Translations under genes and position numbers: made by a program
Part shown: in pieces, positions 7,192-16,129 of the stretch
Numbering within the stretch: the first letter of the stretch is position 1
How the letters are laid out: every line of letters begins with the position of its first letter
The notes under the pieces: model-generated
Told to the model about the DNA's origin: nothing
Seen by the model: the letters and a program-made list of their open reading frames with translations, nothing else
The model's database searches: none
Assembly (NCBI RefSeq): GCF_900142365.1
Contig: NZ_FRAP01000009.1
Coordinates: 1 to 64,000, forward strand
Length of the DNA: 64,000 nucleotides
Reading direction: 5' to 3'
Source of the DNA: Pseudonocardia thermophila
GTDB taxonomy: Bacteria; Actinomycetota; Actinomycetes; Mycobacteriales; Pseudonocardiaceae

Positions 7192-8562
7192 CTACCTCCT
7201 GACCTTTGCGTAGAGATCCGGCGCGCGACCACCCGGGTCGTACCGGTCCTTGAGGGCCCGGTAAGCGGGTCCGTTGTAGTGCTCCCAGAACTCCTGCTCG
7301 TCGTAGTGCACGGTCGAGTAGAGCGACTTGTGCCCGCCCAGCTGCGCCACCAGCTCCTCGACGCGGCGGTTGTGCGCCTCGGGATCGCCGGGCGCCTGCG
7401 GCACGGCCGACCAGAACCCGACGTTGACGTACAGCTCGCCGGGCGTGAGCGGGTACAGCGGCCACGGGCGATCGTCGCGCAGGGCGAGCGGGCACAGCCA
7501 GACCGGGCGGATGCCGATGTCGGCGTGGAACGTGTCGAGGAACTCGCGCAGCCGGGCAACGGGGATCTCGACGTCCTGGATCACCAGCTCGTCCTGCGGC
7601 TTGCCGAGGACCCGGTGCGCCTTCGCGGTGAACCCGTAGCGGCGGTCGAGGGCGACGAGGCGGCGGTAGACGTCGGAGCGGCGGTAGCGGCGCGGCCAGA
7701 ACCGGCGCACGAGCGGATGCTGGACGCCGAACGCGCGCGAGCACCAGAACCAGTCGGTGTCCCAGCGCCAGATGTAGTCGTGCACGGTGAGCACGTCGTG
7801 GGTGCGCTCGCGGATCGACGTGTAGAAGATCCGCTGGCCGGTGTAGTCGCTGGTCCCCGGCCCGGGATCGGTGGTGAACCGGCCGATCGTGAGGTAGTTC
7901 TCGTCGGGGCCGAACACCGTGCCGTCGACGAAGTCGGTGGCCGGGTCGGCGCAGACCTCGCTGATCGCCGCGGACAGCTCACCGGAGCCGATCCGCCGGT
8001 GCTCCAGCGCCACGTACGGCTGCACCGGCATCACGTCGATGACGATCCGCAGGGCGTAGCCGAGGGTGCCGTAGGAGTTGGGGAAGCCGCGGAACAGGTC
8101 GGCGTGCTCGCCGTCGCGGGTGACGGTGACCAGCTCGCCCGCCGGGGTGAGCACGTCCATCTCGCGGACCGACTCGTGCGGCAGCCCGTGCCGGAACGAG
8201 GTGGACTCGATGCCCAGCCCGGTGACCGCGCCGCCCAGGGTGATCGTCTTGAGCTGCGGGACGACGAGCGGCATCACCCCGCGCGCGAGCGTGGCCGCGA
8301 CGATCGTCTCGTAGGTGGCCATGCCCTGGACCTCGGCCGTGCCCGCGACCGGGTCGACGTCGAGCACGCCGGTGAGGGCGGAGACGTCGATCAGGCGGGC
8401 GCCGGCGGCGGAGGAGAACCGGAACAGGTTCGACGTCGGCTTGCCCAGTCGCACCGGTGTACCGGGCGGCACGGCCCGGTACTGACGCTGCAGCTCGGCG
8501 ACGGCTGCGTCGTGGGCGGCGCGCGGCACCAGCCGCGCGGCCGGCAGGTCGGTCAGGGTCAT
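7192..8562 (-). CDS. tmsA: FAD-binding oxidoreductase, TmsA-like (10-methylene reductase)
   Basis: 456 residues. The N-terminal half is a PCMH-type FAD domain, with GTAEVQGMATYETIVAATL and the TLGGAVTGLGIES loop near 75-120. The C-terminal half resembles DHCR24/sterol-reductase-like flavoproteins (LCPLALRD, LYPLTPGELYVNVGFW). In tmsAB operons this enzyme reduces the 10-methylene acyl chain made by TmsB, using NADPH. It is the first gene of a three-gene operon (oxidoreductase, methyltransferase, WS/DGAT) with gaps of 5 and 17 nt. No tmsC is adjacent. ATG at 8562 begins MTLTDLP; frame-open sequence upstream lacks protein character. A DprE1-type role is less likely because no DprE2 partner is present. 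Confidence 0.85.
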   Translation of the reverse strand: MTLTDLPAARLVPRAAHDAAVAELQRQYRAVPPGTPVRLGKPTSNLFRFSSAAGARLIDVSALTGVLDVDPVAGTAEVQGMATYETIVAATLARGVMPLVVPQLKTITLGGAVTGLGIESTSFRHGLPHESVREMDVLTPAGELVTVTRDGEHADLFRGFPNSYGTLGYALRIVIDVMPVQPYVALEHRRIGSGELSAAISEVCADPATDFVDGTVFGPDENYLTIGRFTTDPGPGTSDYTGQRIFYTSIRERTHDVLTVHDYIWRWDTDWFWCSRAFGVQHPLVRRFWPRRYRRSDVYRRLVALDRRYGFTAKAHRVLGKPQDELVIQDVEIPVARLREFLDTFHADIGIRPVWLCPLALRDDRPWPLYPLTPGELYVNVGFWSAVPQAPGDPEAHNRRVEELVAQLGGHKSLYSTVHYDEQEFWEHYNGPAYRALKDRYDPGGRAPDLYAKVRR

Positions 8563-8662
8563 GATTGCCGACGCTAGTCCGCGGATCGGGCCCTGCACAG
8601 GGCATTCCCCCAGGTCGCCCCTTATGTCCGGGTGGGACATCCGGCCGTCACGCGAGCGACGT

Positions 8663-9748
8663 TCAGCCGTGCTCGGTGAGGAAGGCGTCGATCGCGGGCC
8701 AGGTCGTGGTGCGGGCGCGGCGACCGGTGAGGACGCCGAGATGGCCACCGGGGGCGGTGGTGAAGCGGACGTCGGGGCTGGCGGTGAGCAGCTCGACGAC
8801 CTTCTGCACCGCCTTGAGCGGCGCGATCACGTCCTCGGTGCCGGCGATCACCAGGACCGGCTCGGCGATCGCGGCGAGCGTGATGGTGCGCCCGGCGAGC
8901 GCCAGCCGGCCGTCGGCGAGGTCGTTGTTGCGCAGCAGCAGGTGGTAGATCTGGCCGAACACCCGGCCCGGGTAGGCGTGCATGTGGTTCATCAGGTGCT
9001 CGACGGCCTCGATCTGGGCCAGGCCGTCGGCGTCGTCGATGAGCGAGAGCTGCGTGAGCGGCTTGGTGACGACCTTGTCGAACGCGACCACCCGGAAGGC
9101 CGCGCTCACGATCGGCGAGGGGAACGACCCGATCGCCCGGTAGACCGCGGAGACGACGCGGCCGCCGGTGACCGCCGCGACCGGCCGCACGGGCGCCACC
9201 AGCGGCACCGCCGCGATGTCGACGGGGCTCGCGATCTCGACGAGGGCGCGCACCGGCAGCGGGGCGCCAGCGCTGCGGGCGGCGGCGAGCGCGAGCAGGC
9301 AGAAGATGCCGCCCAAGGACCACCCGATCAGGTGGACCTCGCCCGCGCCGCCGCGCTCGGCGGAGTCACGGGCGGTCTCCCGCACCGCCCACGGCACGAC
9401 CCCGTCGACCCAGCTCTCGATGCCGCGCCGCCGGTCGGCGAACGTCAGCCCGCCGTAGTCGACGAGGTACACCGCGCGCCCGGCGCCGAGCAGGTGCTCG
9501 ACGAGCGAGCAGCCGCGGCGCAGGTCGTAGGCGAAGTCGGGGGCGCCCAGCGGCGGGACGAGCAGCACCGGCGGTGCGTCCAGCGGTTCGACGCCCTCGA
9601 TCGGCCGGTAGCGGTGGAGCACGGACCGGCTCTGCCCCGGTGCGTCGCCGTCGCGGTCGGCGATCGGGTCGCGCGGCATGCGCCGCAGATCGGCGACCCC
9701 GCCGCGGACCTTGCGCACCACGTTCGAGGCCGCGGCGATCAGGTCCAC
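8663..9748 (-). CDS. Alpha/beta-fold hydrolase, PHA synthase/lipase-like
   Basis: About 361 residues from a GTG at 9748 (GGGAG upstream); a longer start at 9829 is open but less protein-like. Features are PVLLVPPLG near the N-terminal third (oxyanion strand), the nucleophile elbow GWSLGG, the acid-loop VLVIAGTEDVI, and APGGHLGVLTGR carrying the catalytic His. The arrangement matches PhaC-like hydrolases (compare the class III synthase box GxCxG), but the nucleophile here is Ser, so esterase or lipase activity is likelier than polymer synthesis. It lies 100 nt upstream of the lipid operon on the same strand and may share its lipid context. Substrate unknown. Confidence 0.8.
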   Translation of the reverse strand: MDLIAAASNVVRKVRGGVADLRRMPRDPIADRDGDAPGQSRSVLHRYRPIEGVEPLDAPPVLLVPPLGAPDFAYDLRRGCSLVEHLLGAGRAVYLVDYGGLTFADRRRGIESWVDGVVPWAVRETARDSAERGGAGEVHLIGWSLGGIFCLLALAAARSAGAPLPVRALVEIASPVDIAAVPLVAPVRPVAAVTGGRVVSAVYRAIGSFPSPIVSAAFRVVAFDKVVTKPLTQLSLIDDADGLAQIEAVEHLMNHMHAYPGRVFGQIYHLLLRNNDLADGRLALAGRTITLAAIAEPVLVIAGTEDVIAPLKAVQKVVELLTASPDVRFTTAPGGHLGVLTGRRARTTTWPAIDAFLTEHG

Positions 9749-9906
9749 ACCCGCACGCTGACTCCCGACCCACGACCCCGAACTCGCGCCCCGAGCACCG
9801 CAGTCGTCGAGCCGCACCCGACCGAACACCTCACGAAGGCGACCACCGCGGTCGACGTAGGGCGCGATCGCGCCGAGATCACGCCACCGAGATCACGCCG
9901 AGGAAG

Positions 9907-9945
9907 CCGGCACCTCGCGTCGCTCCCCAGCCCGCGAGGTGCCGG
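9907..9945. terminator. Perfect 13-bp inverted repeat (hairpin)
   Basis: Arms CCGGCACCTCGCG (9907-9919) and CGCGAGGTGCCGG (9933-9945) pair perfectly around a 13-nt loop. It lies in the 418-bp gap between two divergently transcribed genes, so it is not a simple 3' terminator of either. It could insulate the two promoters or encode a small structured RNA. Confidence 0.6.
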
Positions 9946-10013
9946 GCCGTCCACGGTTGAGTCCGGGCCTCGCTCCCCAGCAGGCCCGCACCCGTTCCTC
10001 ACGTGGACCGGCG

Positions 10014-10052
10014 CACAGCCCCGACCCCCGAAACCGATGCCACGGGGCTGTG
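10014..10052. repeat. Second hairpin in the same gap
   Basis: CACAGCCCCG (10014-10023) pairs with CGGGGCTGTG (10043-10052) around a 19-nt loop, about 115 bp upstream of the acyl-CoA dehydrogenase start at 10167. Together with the hairpin at 9907 it fills most of the 9749-10166 gap, which otherwise shows no gene. After it the sequence becomes AT-richer (CTACGTTACACC, AACAATCAATCG), where a promoter for the plus-strand genes would be expected. Confidence 0.5.
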
Positions 10053-10166
10053 TGCTATTGGGTCGCTCCAGGTGACCACTACGTTACACCGCTCGGCCCA
10101 CAGAGAAACAATCAATCGTGACGGTAAGTCTTCCGCGGGCGACGGCCCCGTGTGAGACTCGCCGCC

Positions 10167-11312
10167 ATGGAGCGGACCATCTTCGACGCCGAGCACGAGG
10201 CCTTCCGCGATCTCGCCCGCACGTTCATCGCCAAGGAGGTCCTCCCCCACCACGAGCGGTGGGAGGAAGAGGGCCAGGTCAGCCGGGACGTGTGGCGCGC
10301 GGCGGGCAGGGCCGGGCTGCTGGGCACCGACGTGCCCGAGCAGTACGGCGGTGGCGGCGTCGCGGACTTCCGCTACAACGTCGTGCTCAACGAGGAGCTG
10401 GTGGCGGCGGGCATCACCGGGCCCGGCTTCCCGCTGCAGAACGACGTCGTCGCCCCCTACCTGCTGCGCCTGGGCACCGAGGAGCAGAAGGAGCGCTGGC
10501 TGCCCGGCTTCTGCTCCGGCGAGATCATCACCGCGATCGCGATGACCGAGCCGGGCACCGGCTCCGACCTGCAGGGCATCCAGACGATCGCCCGGCGGGA
10601 CGGCTCCGACTGGGTCCTCAACGGCGCCAAGACGTTCATCACCAACGGCATCCTGTCCGACCTGGTGATCGTCGTCGCCCGCACCGACCCGGACGCGGGC
10701 GCCCGCGGCTTCAGCCTGCTCGTCGTGGAGCGCGGCATGCCCGGCTTCGAGCGCGGCAGGCGGCTGAAGAAGGTGGGGCTCAGGGCCCAGGACACCGCCG
10801 AGCTGTCGTTCACCGACGTGCGCGTGCCGGCCGAGAACGTGCTCGGCGAGGTGGGCAAGGGCTTCTTCTACCTGATGGAGAACCTGCCGCAGGAGCGGTT
10901 GTCGATCGCCGTCGCCGCGGCCGCCGGGATCGAGCAGGCGCTGAAGATCACACTCGACTACACCACGCAGCGCACGGCCTTCGGCAAGCCGATCGCGGCG
11001 TTCCAGAACACCCGGTTCGAGCTGGCCGAGATGGCCACCGAGGCATCCGTCACACGGGCGTTCGTCGACCGCTGCATCCTCGAGCACGTCCAGGGCCGGC
11101 TCTCCGCCGAGGACGCGGCGAAGGCCAAGTGGTGGGCGTCGGACACGCTCAAGCGGGTCGTCGACCGCTGTGTGCAGCTGCACGGCGGCTACGGCTACAT
11201 GCTGGAGTACCCCATCGCCAAGGCGTTCCTGGACGCCCGCGTCCAGTCCATCTACGGGGGCACCAACGAAATCATGAAGGAGATCATCGGTCGCTCTCTG
11301 GTGGGTGGATAG
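10167..11312 (+). CDS. Acyl-CoA dehydrogenase
   Basis: 381 residues with the full acyl-CoA dehydrogenase architecture: helical N-terminal domain, beta middle domain (IAMTEPGTGSDL, the FAD/substrate loop near 130) and C-terminal helical domain. RTAFGKPIAAFQ and LHGGYGYMLEYPIAKAF are present, the latter placing the catalytic Glu in the usual C-terminal position, and IYGGTNEIMKEIIGRSL closes the protein. It oxidises an acyl-CoA to the 2-enoyl-CoA, passing electrons to ETF. Chain length cannot be told. The ATG at 10167 gives the expected start MERTIFDAEHEAFRD. The next gene starts 34 nt downstream on the same strand. Confidence 0.95.
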   Translation: MERTIFDAEHEAFRDLARTFIAKEVLPHHERWEEEGQVSRDVWRAAGRAGLLGTDVPEQYGGGGVADFRYNVVLNEELVAAGITGPGFPLQNDVVAPYLLRLGTEEQKERWLPGFCSGEIITAIAMTEPGTGSDLQGIQTIARRDGSDWVLNGAKTFITNGILSDLVIVVARTDPDAGARGFSLLVVERGMPGFERGRRLKKVGLRAQDTAELSFTDVRVPAENVLGEVGKGFFYLMENLPQERLSIAVAAAAGIEQALKITLDYTTQRTAFGKPIAAFQNTRFELAEMATEASVTRAFVDRCILEHVQGRLSAEDAAKAKWWASDTLKRVVDRCVQLHGGYGYMLEYPIAKAFLDARVQSIYGGTNEIMKEIIGRSLVGG

Positions 11313-11346
11313 GACCGCTGATGGGCCGACCAGGTATGAAGGCCGC

Positions 11347-11982
11347 ATGGCCTTCCGGTTGACGCCACATGAACGCGGCTTCTATCCGCTCTTCACCAGA
11401 GCAGCCGAGAACATCGCCGCCGCGGCGGACCTCCTGGCCGAGCTGGTCGCGGCCGAGCCCGCCGCGCGGGCCGAACTGGCGGCCCGGGTCAAGGACGCCG
11501 AGCACACGGGTGACGAGGTCACCCACGAGATCATGGTCAAGCTCAACCGGACCTTCGTGACCCCGTTCGACCGCGAGGACATCTACCGGTTGGCCTCCTC
11601 CCTCGACGACGTGCTCGACGAGATGGAGGAGGCGGCCGACCGGATCGTGCTCTACCGGATCGACGCGCTGCCCAAGGGCGTCGCCCAGCAGGTGGGGGTA
11701 CTGCAGCGCGCGGCGGCGGCCACCGCGGAGGCCATGCCGAAGCTCGAGAAGATGGCCAAGCTGCGGGAGTACTGGATCCACGTCAACTCCCTCGAGGACG
11801 AGGCCGACGCCCTCTACCGCGACCTGCTCGGCGACCTGCTCGCGCCTGCGGAGGGTACGACCCCGCTCGACGTGCTCACCGTGCTCAAGCACAAGGAGAT
11901 CGTCGAGATCCTGGAGAACGCCGCCGATGCCTTCGAGACGGTGGCCAACACCGTCGAGAGCATCGCGGTCAAGGAAAGCTGA
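11347..11982 (+). CDS. DUF47 family protein (PhoU-like, Pit-associated)
   Basis: 211 residues, entirely helical, of the DUF47/PhoU-like family (PF01865). Conserved features are FYPLFTRAAENI at the start, DAEHTGDEVTHEI, TPFDREDIYRLA and LKHKEIVEILENAADAFE, with acidic clusters that bind metal in PhoU relatives. DUF47 genes typically precede a Pit phosphate permease, as here (ATG ends 3 nt before the next start), and are thought to modulate its activity. Start ATG at 11347. Cytoplasmic. Confidence 0.92.
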   Translation: MAFRLTPHERGFYPLFTRAAENIAAAADLLAELVAAEPAARAELAARVKDAEHTGDEVTHEIMVKLNRTFVTPFDREDIYRLASSLDDVLDEMEEAADRIVLYRIDALPKGVAQQVGVLQRAAAATAEAMPKLEKMAKLREYWIHVNSLEDEADALYRDLLGDLLAPAEGTTPLDVLTVLKHKEIVEILENAADAFETVANTVESIAVKES

Positions 11983-11985
11983 CCC

Positions 11986-12984
11986 GTGGAGCTGTTCGCG
12001 ATCATCCTGGTGATCGTCGTCGCGCTGGTGTTCGACTACACCAACGGCTTCCACGACGCCGCGAACGCCATCGCCACCTCGGTGGCCACGCGAGCGCTCG
12101 CCCCGCGCACGGCGCTGATCATGGCGGCCGTGATGAACCTCATCGGGGCATTCCTCGGCACCGAGGTCGCCTCCACCGTCGGCAGCGGCATCATCGCGGC
12201 GCCCAGCGGGGTGTCGGGGCTCACCGTGGTGCTGGCCGCGCTCGTCGGCGCGATCACCTGGAACATCATCACCTGGTGGCTGGGGCTGCCGTCGTCGTCC
12301 TCGCACGCCCTGATCGGCGGCCTCGTGGGCGCCGCGCTCGCCTCGGCGGGTACGGTGCAGTGGAACGGGGTCGTCGACAAGGTCGTGATCCCGATGATCC
12401 TCTCCCCCGTCGTCGGGTTCGTGCTGGCCGGGCTGCTGATGCTGGTCATCCTGTGGCTGTTCCGGCGCGCGCGGCCGACCCCGCTGTCGCGGGGGTTCCG
12501 CATCGCCCAGACCGCGTCCGCCGCGGCCATGGCGCTCGGGCACGGCCTGCAGGACGCCCAGAAGACGATGGGCGTGATCGTGCTGGCGCTGGTGGTCGGC
12601 GGCTACCACGAGGGCTTCGAGATCCCGTGGTGGGTCGTCGTGATCTCCGCCGGAGCGCTGTCGCTGGGTACCTACTCCGGCGGCTGGCGGATCATGCGCA
12701 CACTGGGCAGGCGGATCATCGACCTGGACCCGCCGCGCGGGTTCGCCGCCGAACTCACGGCCTCCGCGGTGCTCTACACGACGGCGTTCGCGTTCGCCGC
12801 GCCGATCTCCACCACCCAGACGATCACCTCGTCGATCCTCGGGGTCGGGGCCACGAAGCGGCTGTCGGCGGTGCGGTGGGGCGTCGGCGGGCAGATCGCC
12901 GTCGCGTGGGTGCTGACGCTGCCCGCTGCCGCGCTGAGCGGCGCCGTGGCCTGGGAGATCCTGCGCTTGATCATCCCTGCTTGA
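11986..12984 (+). CDS. pit: Low-affinity inorganic phosphate transporter, PiT family
   Basis: 332 residues, about ten hydrophobic segments, GTG start 3 nt after the DUF47 stop. The two PiT signatures are visible: DYTNGFHDAANAIATSVATR near the N-terminus and TASAAAMALGHGLQDAQKTM in the second half (the GxxDAQ repeat). The SSSSHALIGGLVGAA loop and the matching PISTTQTITSSILGVG repeat show the internal duplication. The protein moves metal-phosphate with protons across the cytoplasmic membrane. Pairing with DUF47 marks a standard Pit operon; no Pho-box was recognised upstream. Confidence 0.95.
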   Translation: MELFAIILVIVVALVFDYTNGFHDAANAIATSVATRALAPRTALIMAAVMNLIGAFLGTEVASTVGSGIIAAPSGVSGLTVVLAALVGAITWNIITWWLGLPSSSSHALIGGLVGAALASAGTVQWNGVVDKVVIPMILSPVVGFVLAGLLMLVILWLFRRARPTPLSRGFRIAQTASAAAMALGHGLQDAQKTMGVIVLALVVGGYHEGFEIPWWVVVISAGALSLGTYSGGWRIMRTLGRRIIDLDPPRGFAAELTASAVLYTTAFAFAAPISTTQTITSSILGVGATKRLSAVRWGVGGQIAVAWVLTLPAAALSGAVAWEILRLIIPA

Positions 12985-13061
12985 TCCGGATCCGTCTCAA
13001 AGCGACACGTCAGGCGCGCCCGCCACGTGCCACGCTCACCGCGACCGGGCGAGGAGGCGCG

Positions 13062-13670
13062 ATGATCCGGGCGGCGGAGCTGTTCGTGGAGGCCGAGGAG
13101 ATGCTGGTCGAGGTGCTCGGCCGCATCCGCGGGGACGACTGGCGGATCATGCTGCCGCCCACGGTCGCCGTCCCCGGGCATCCGGCGGCGCGGCGGCGCA
13201 CGATGCGCCAGGCCGTCGTCGACCACGTCCGCGAGCAGCTCGCCCTGCCCGATGTGCTCGCCGGGGCGAACGCCGTCCCGGAGCCCGCGACGGACCCGCT
13301 GGGGCCCGACCCGCAGGAGTCCCTGCTGCGCGCCTGCGCGGTCGCGTGCTCCGCGGTCGGCAAGGTCGTCGACGGTGCGGCGATCGTGCACGTCCCGGGC
13401 GGCGACCGCACGACCGAGGAGTACCTCTGGCAGCTCGACGTGCTGCGCTGCTGGCTCGCCCACGACGTGGCGATGTGGCTCGGCTCGCGGGCCTGCCCCT
13501 TCCCGGAGAGCCTGGCCAGGGCGATGTGGGAGCAGACCGCGCCCGATGCCGGTCGGTGGCTGGCGGAGGGCTGGTTCGCCGGGGAGCCGCTGCCGATGCC
13601 GGACGACGTGTCGTGGCGGGACCGGTTCCTGCGCACGGCCGGTCGAGACCCGCACCCGGCGGTGCACTGA
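13062..13670 (+). CDS. DinB/mycothiol-isomerase-like protein (TIGR03086-like)
   Basis: 202 residues. The segment GPDPQESLLRACAVA and the later TTEEYLWQLDVLRCWLAHD resemble the helical region of TIGR03086 / maleylpyruvate isomerase-type DinB proteins, a family common in mycothiol producers. The HxxxD-type metal motif (LAHDVA) is partly kept. Function is unknown; members are assumed to be thiol- or metal-dependent transferases. A GAGGAG ribosome site precedes the ATG at 13062. It is convergent with the PPK2 gene, with only 4 nt between the two stops. Confidence 0.55.
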   Translation: MIRAAELFVEAEEMLVEVLGRIRGDDWRIMLPPTVAVPGHPAARRRTMRQAVVDHVREQLALPDVLAGANAVPEPATDPLGPDPQESLLRACAVACSAVGKVVDGAAIVHVPGGDRTTEEYLWQLDVLRCWLAHDVAMWLGSRACPFPESLARAMWEQTAPDAGRWLAEGWFAGEPLPMPDDVSWRDRFLRTAGRDPHPAVH

Positions 13671-13674
13671 CCCC

Positions 13675-14517
13675 TTAGACCACCGCGGCCTTGACCCGTG
13701 CCTTCTCCGCCTCCAGGTCGAAGTCCGGCTCCGGGAACCGCGGCCCCATCGCCGTGAGCGTCTCGGCCAGCAGCGCAGCGACGGCCCAGTTGCGGTACCA
13801 CTTGCGGTCCGACGGGATGACGTACCAGGGCGCGGCGTCGGTGCTGCAGAAGCGCAGCGCGTCGGTGTAGGCCTGCATGTACTGCGGCCACTTGAGCCGG
13901 GTGTCGACGTCGTGCGGGTTGTACTTCCAGCGCTTCGCCGGGTCGTCGAGGCGTTCGAGCAGCCGCTCGGCCTGCTTCTCCGGCGAGATGTGCAGCATGC
14001 ACTTGACGATCGTCACGCCTTGGCTGTCCAGCTCGGCCTCGAACGCGTTGATCGCGTCGTAGCGGGCCCGCCACACCTCCTCCGGCACGAGCCGGTCGAC
14101 GCGGGCGACCAGCACGTCCTCGTAGTGCGAGCGGTCGAACACGCCGATCTGGCCGGGCCGCGGCACGCGCTCGCGGATGCGCCACAGGAAGTCGCGGGCG
14201 AGCTCCTCCGCTGTGGGCTCCTTGAACGACGCGATCGCGAGCCCCTGCGGGTTCACCAGGCCGGCGACGTGGCGGACGACGCCGCCCTTGCCCGCGGTGT
14301 CCATGCCCTGCAGCACCAGCAGCACCGACCGCGGTCCCCCGCCGGACGCCTCCGCGGTGAGCGCCTCCTGGAGCGCGTCGAGGCGCATCCCGAGGTCACG
14401 CACGGCCTCGGCGGCCGCCGCCTTGTCCCGCGGCCCGATCGGCCTGCCCTTCGAGTCGATCGCGGAGAGGTCCGCGTCGGCACCCACGCGGAACGTCTCG
14501 CGCACCGACTTCTTCAT
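13675..14517 (-). CDS. ppk2: Polyphosphate kinase 2 family protein
   Basis: 280 residues, single PPK2 domain. Walker A is GMDTAGKGG (71-79), the lid Asp/Arg segment is FDRSHYEDVL (127-136), and PERRWKYNP-like wording appears as DDPAKRWKYNPHD. Such enzymes transfer phosphate between polyphosphate and nucleotides. The single-domain form with ADP/AMP-type lid residues fits class I or II, but direction and nucleotide cannot be fixed here. It stands alone on the minus strand, although the Pit/DUF47 genes next door handle the same ion. Expected polyphosphate-linked neighbours such as ppk1 or ppx are absent. Confidence 0.92.
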   Translation of the reverse strand: MKKSVRETFRVGADADLSAIDSKGRPIGPRDKAAAAEAVRDLGMRLDALQEALTAEASGGGPRSVLLVLQGMDTAGKGGVVRHVAGLVNPQGLAIASFKEPTAEELARDFLWRIRERVPRPGQIGVFDRSHYEDVLVARVDRLVPEEVWRARYDAINAFEAELDSQGVTIVKCMLHISPEKQAERLLERLDDPAKRWKYNPHDVDTRLKWPQYMQAYTDALRFCSTDAAPWYVIPSDRKWYRNWAVAALLAETLTAMGPRFPEPDFDLEAEKARVKAAVV

Positions 14518-14528
14518 GCCGGCGGAGC

Positions 14529-15164
14529 CTACTGATCACCCTGTCCGGAGAGGGAGGTGAGATCGATCTCGACGCGGAACGGCTCCTCGAGCACCAGCCG
14601 CTCCCCCGCCCCGGCCCGGGCGAACTCGTGGTAGCGGCCGCTGATCAGCATGCTGGCCGCGGCCTCCGGCGCCGCGGAGTCGACGAGCACCGCGTAGGGG
14701 ATGCGGCTGCGCGCGTAGAGCTGCGGCTTGAACGAGCGCTGGGTGATGCCGTGCGTGCGGTCCACGACGTCGACGACGATCAGGACGTCGGCGCAGTCCA
14801 GCACCTCCGGCCCGGTCTCCACCTGCGCGGGCTCCTCGGAGGCCGGCTCGCCGCCCGAGGACTCCGATGACTCCGCCGACTCCGCGCGCTCCACTGGAAC
14901 GTCTCGGGCGATCACGAGATCGGGCACCAGCACGCAGTCGTGCCCGAGCCGCAGCGGCGTGGTCTCCACCACCCGCAGCCCCTCGGGCAGCGCCTTCTCC
15001 AGCGCTGCGCGCACGGCCGCGACCGCGGTGCCGTGCTCAGCGCTGTTCACCGGACCGACGAGCAGCGTGCCCTCGACCAGCTCGACGTGCCCGTCGCGGG
15101 GCGCGAGCGCGAGGTAGTCGCGCTCGGTGAACGGCCCGTCGTGCTCGAGCACCGTGTCTCCCAT
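14529..15164 (-). CDS. Uma2-family (DUF820) putative restriction-fold protein
   Basis: 211 residues with the Uma2/DUF820 PD-(D/E)XK fold: FTERDYLAL and HVELVEGTLLV at the start, LVPDLVIARD carrying the metal Asp, and a following beta strand ADVLIVVDVVDRTHG. In typical members this strand reads LVVEVxSPS; here the Glu is replaced by Asp. A Ser/Glu-rich insert (about residues 88-115: SAESSESSGGEPASEE) splits the core between these two strands. The family is abundant in actinomycetes and its biological role is unknown. ATG at 15164 follows GGGAGGT at a good distance. It precedes ppk2 by 11 nt on the same strand, so cotranscription is possible. Confidence 0.78.
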   Translation of the reverse strand: MGDTVLEHDGPFTERDYLALAPRDGHVELVEGTLLVGPVNSAEHGTAVAAVRAALEKALPEGLRVVETTPLRLGHDCVLVPDLVIARDVPVERAESAESSESSGGEPASEEPAQVETGPEVLDCADVLIVVDVVDRTHGITQRSFKPQLYARSRIPYAVLVDSAAPEAAASMLISGRYHEFARAGAGERLVLEEPFRVEIDLTSLSGQGDQ

Positions 15165-15295
15165 GCTGGCCACCTCCCAGCCACCCTCTCATGGCGCCGG
15201 TCGGGATCCGGCCGGCGAAGACTATCCGGGTGCGCGGCCCGCCGGCACGGGCAGCGGCCGTCCCGCACCCGGATCGGGCACGACCGCGGGTCGCG

Positions 15296-16129
15296 TCAGG
15301 TCACCCTGGACCCGATCGGGACGACGAGCGGGGTGCCCGCGACCGGGTCCGGGATCACCCGGGCGGCGAGGCCGAACACGTCGGCGAGCATCTCCTCGGT
15401 CATGACCTCGGCAGGCGCGCCTTGCGCGACGATGCGCCCGTCCTTCATCGTGACCAGCCGCTCGGCGTAGCGGGCGGCCAGGTTGAGGTCGTGCAGCACC
15501 ATCACGACGGTGCGGCCGAACTCGACGTTCAGCCGCGCCACCAGCTCCAGGACCTCCACCTGGTGGGCGAGGTCGAGGAACGTGGTGGGTTCGTCGAGCA
15601 GCAGCAGGTCGGTGCCCTGGGCGAGCGCCATGGAGATCCACGCCCGCTGCCGCTGACCACCGGACAGCTCGTCGACGGGCCGGTCGGCCAGGTCGGCGAT
15701 GCCGGTCCACTCGATGGCCTGCAGCACCGCGGCCTCGTCGTCGGCCGACCACTGCCGGTACCAGGCCTGGTGCGGGTGCCGGCCGCGGGCCACCAGGTCG
15801 GCGACGGTGAGCCCCTCGGGGGCGGACGGGCTCTGCGGCAGCAGCCCGAGCACCTTCGCCACCTCCTTGGTGGGCACCGAGTCGATGCGCCGGCCGTCGA
15901 GCAGCACCTGGCCGCCTCGGGGCCGCAGCAGGCGGCCCAGCGCACGCAGCAGCGTCGACTTGCCGCAGCCGTTGGGCCCGATCACAGCGGTGACCGTGCC
16001 CTCGACGACGTCGAGATCGAGGCCGTCGACGACGAGCCGGTCGCCGTAGCCGAGGCGGACGCCCTCGGCGCGCAGTCGCACCGTGTCCTGCGTCGTCACG
16101 TCCGGCCGCACCGTGGGGTCGAGCGTCAT
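15296..16129 (-). CDS. Iron-siderophore ABC transporter ATPase (FecE/FepC type)
   Basis: 277 residues with Walker [10 protein letters not shown] (51-59), signature LSGGQRQR (155-162), Walker B LLLLDEP (175-181) and switch His in [17 protein letters not shown]. The GRHPHQ segment and DLNLAARYA wording are typical of FepC/FecE-type ferric-siderophore importers. The ATG overlaps the upstream permease stop by 4 nt (ATGA at 16126-16129). It is the last gene of the three-gene import operon, which is preceded by an IdeR-type box at 18315. A substrate-binding lipoprotein is not in this cluster. Confidence 0.95.
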   Translation of the reverse strand: MTLDPTVRPDVTTQDTVRLRAEGVRLGYGDRLVVDGLDLDVVEGTVTAVIGPNGCGKSTLLRALGRLLRPRGGQVLLDGRRIDSVPTKEVAKVLGLLPQSPSAPEGLTVADLVARGRHPHQAWYRQWSADDEAAVLQAIEWTGIADLADRPVDELSGGQRQRAWISMALAQGTDLLLLDEPTTFLDLAHQVEVLELVARLNVEFGRTVVMVLHDLNLAARYAERLVTMKDGRIVAQGAPAEVMTEEMLADVFGLAARVIPDPVAGTPLVVPIGSRVT

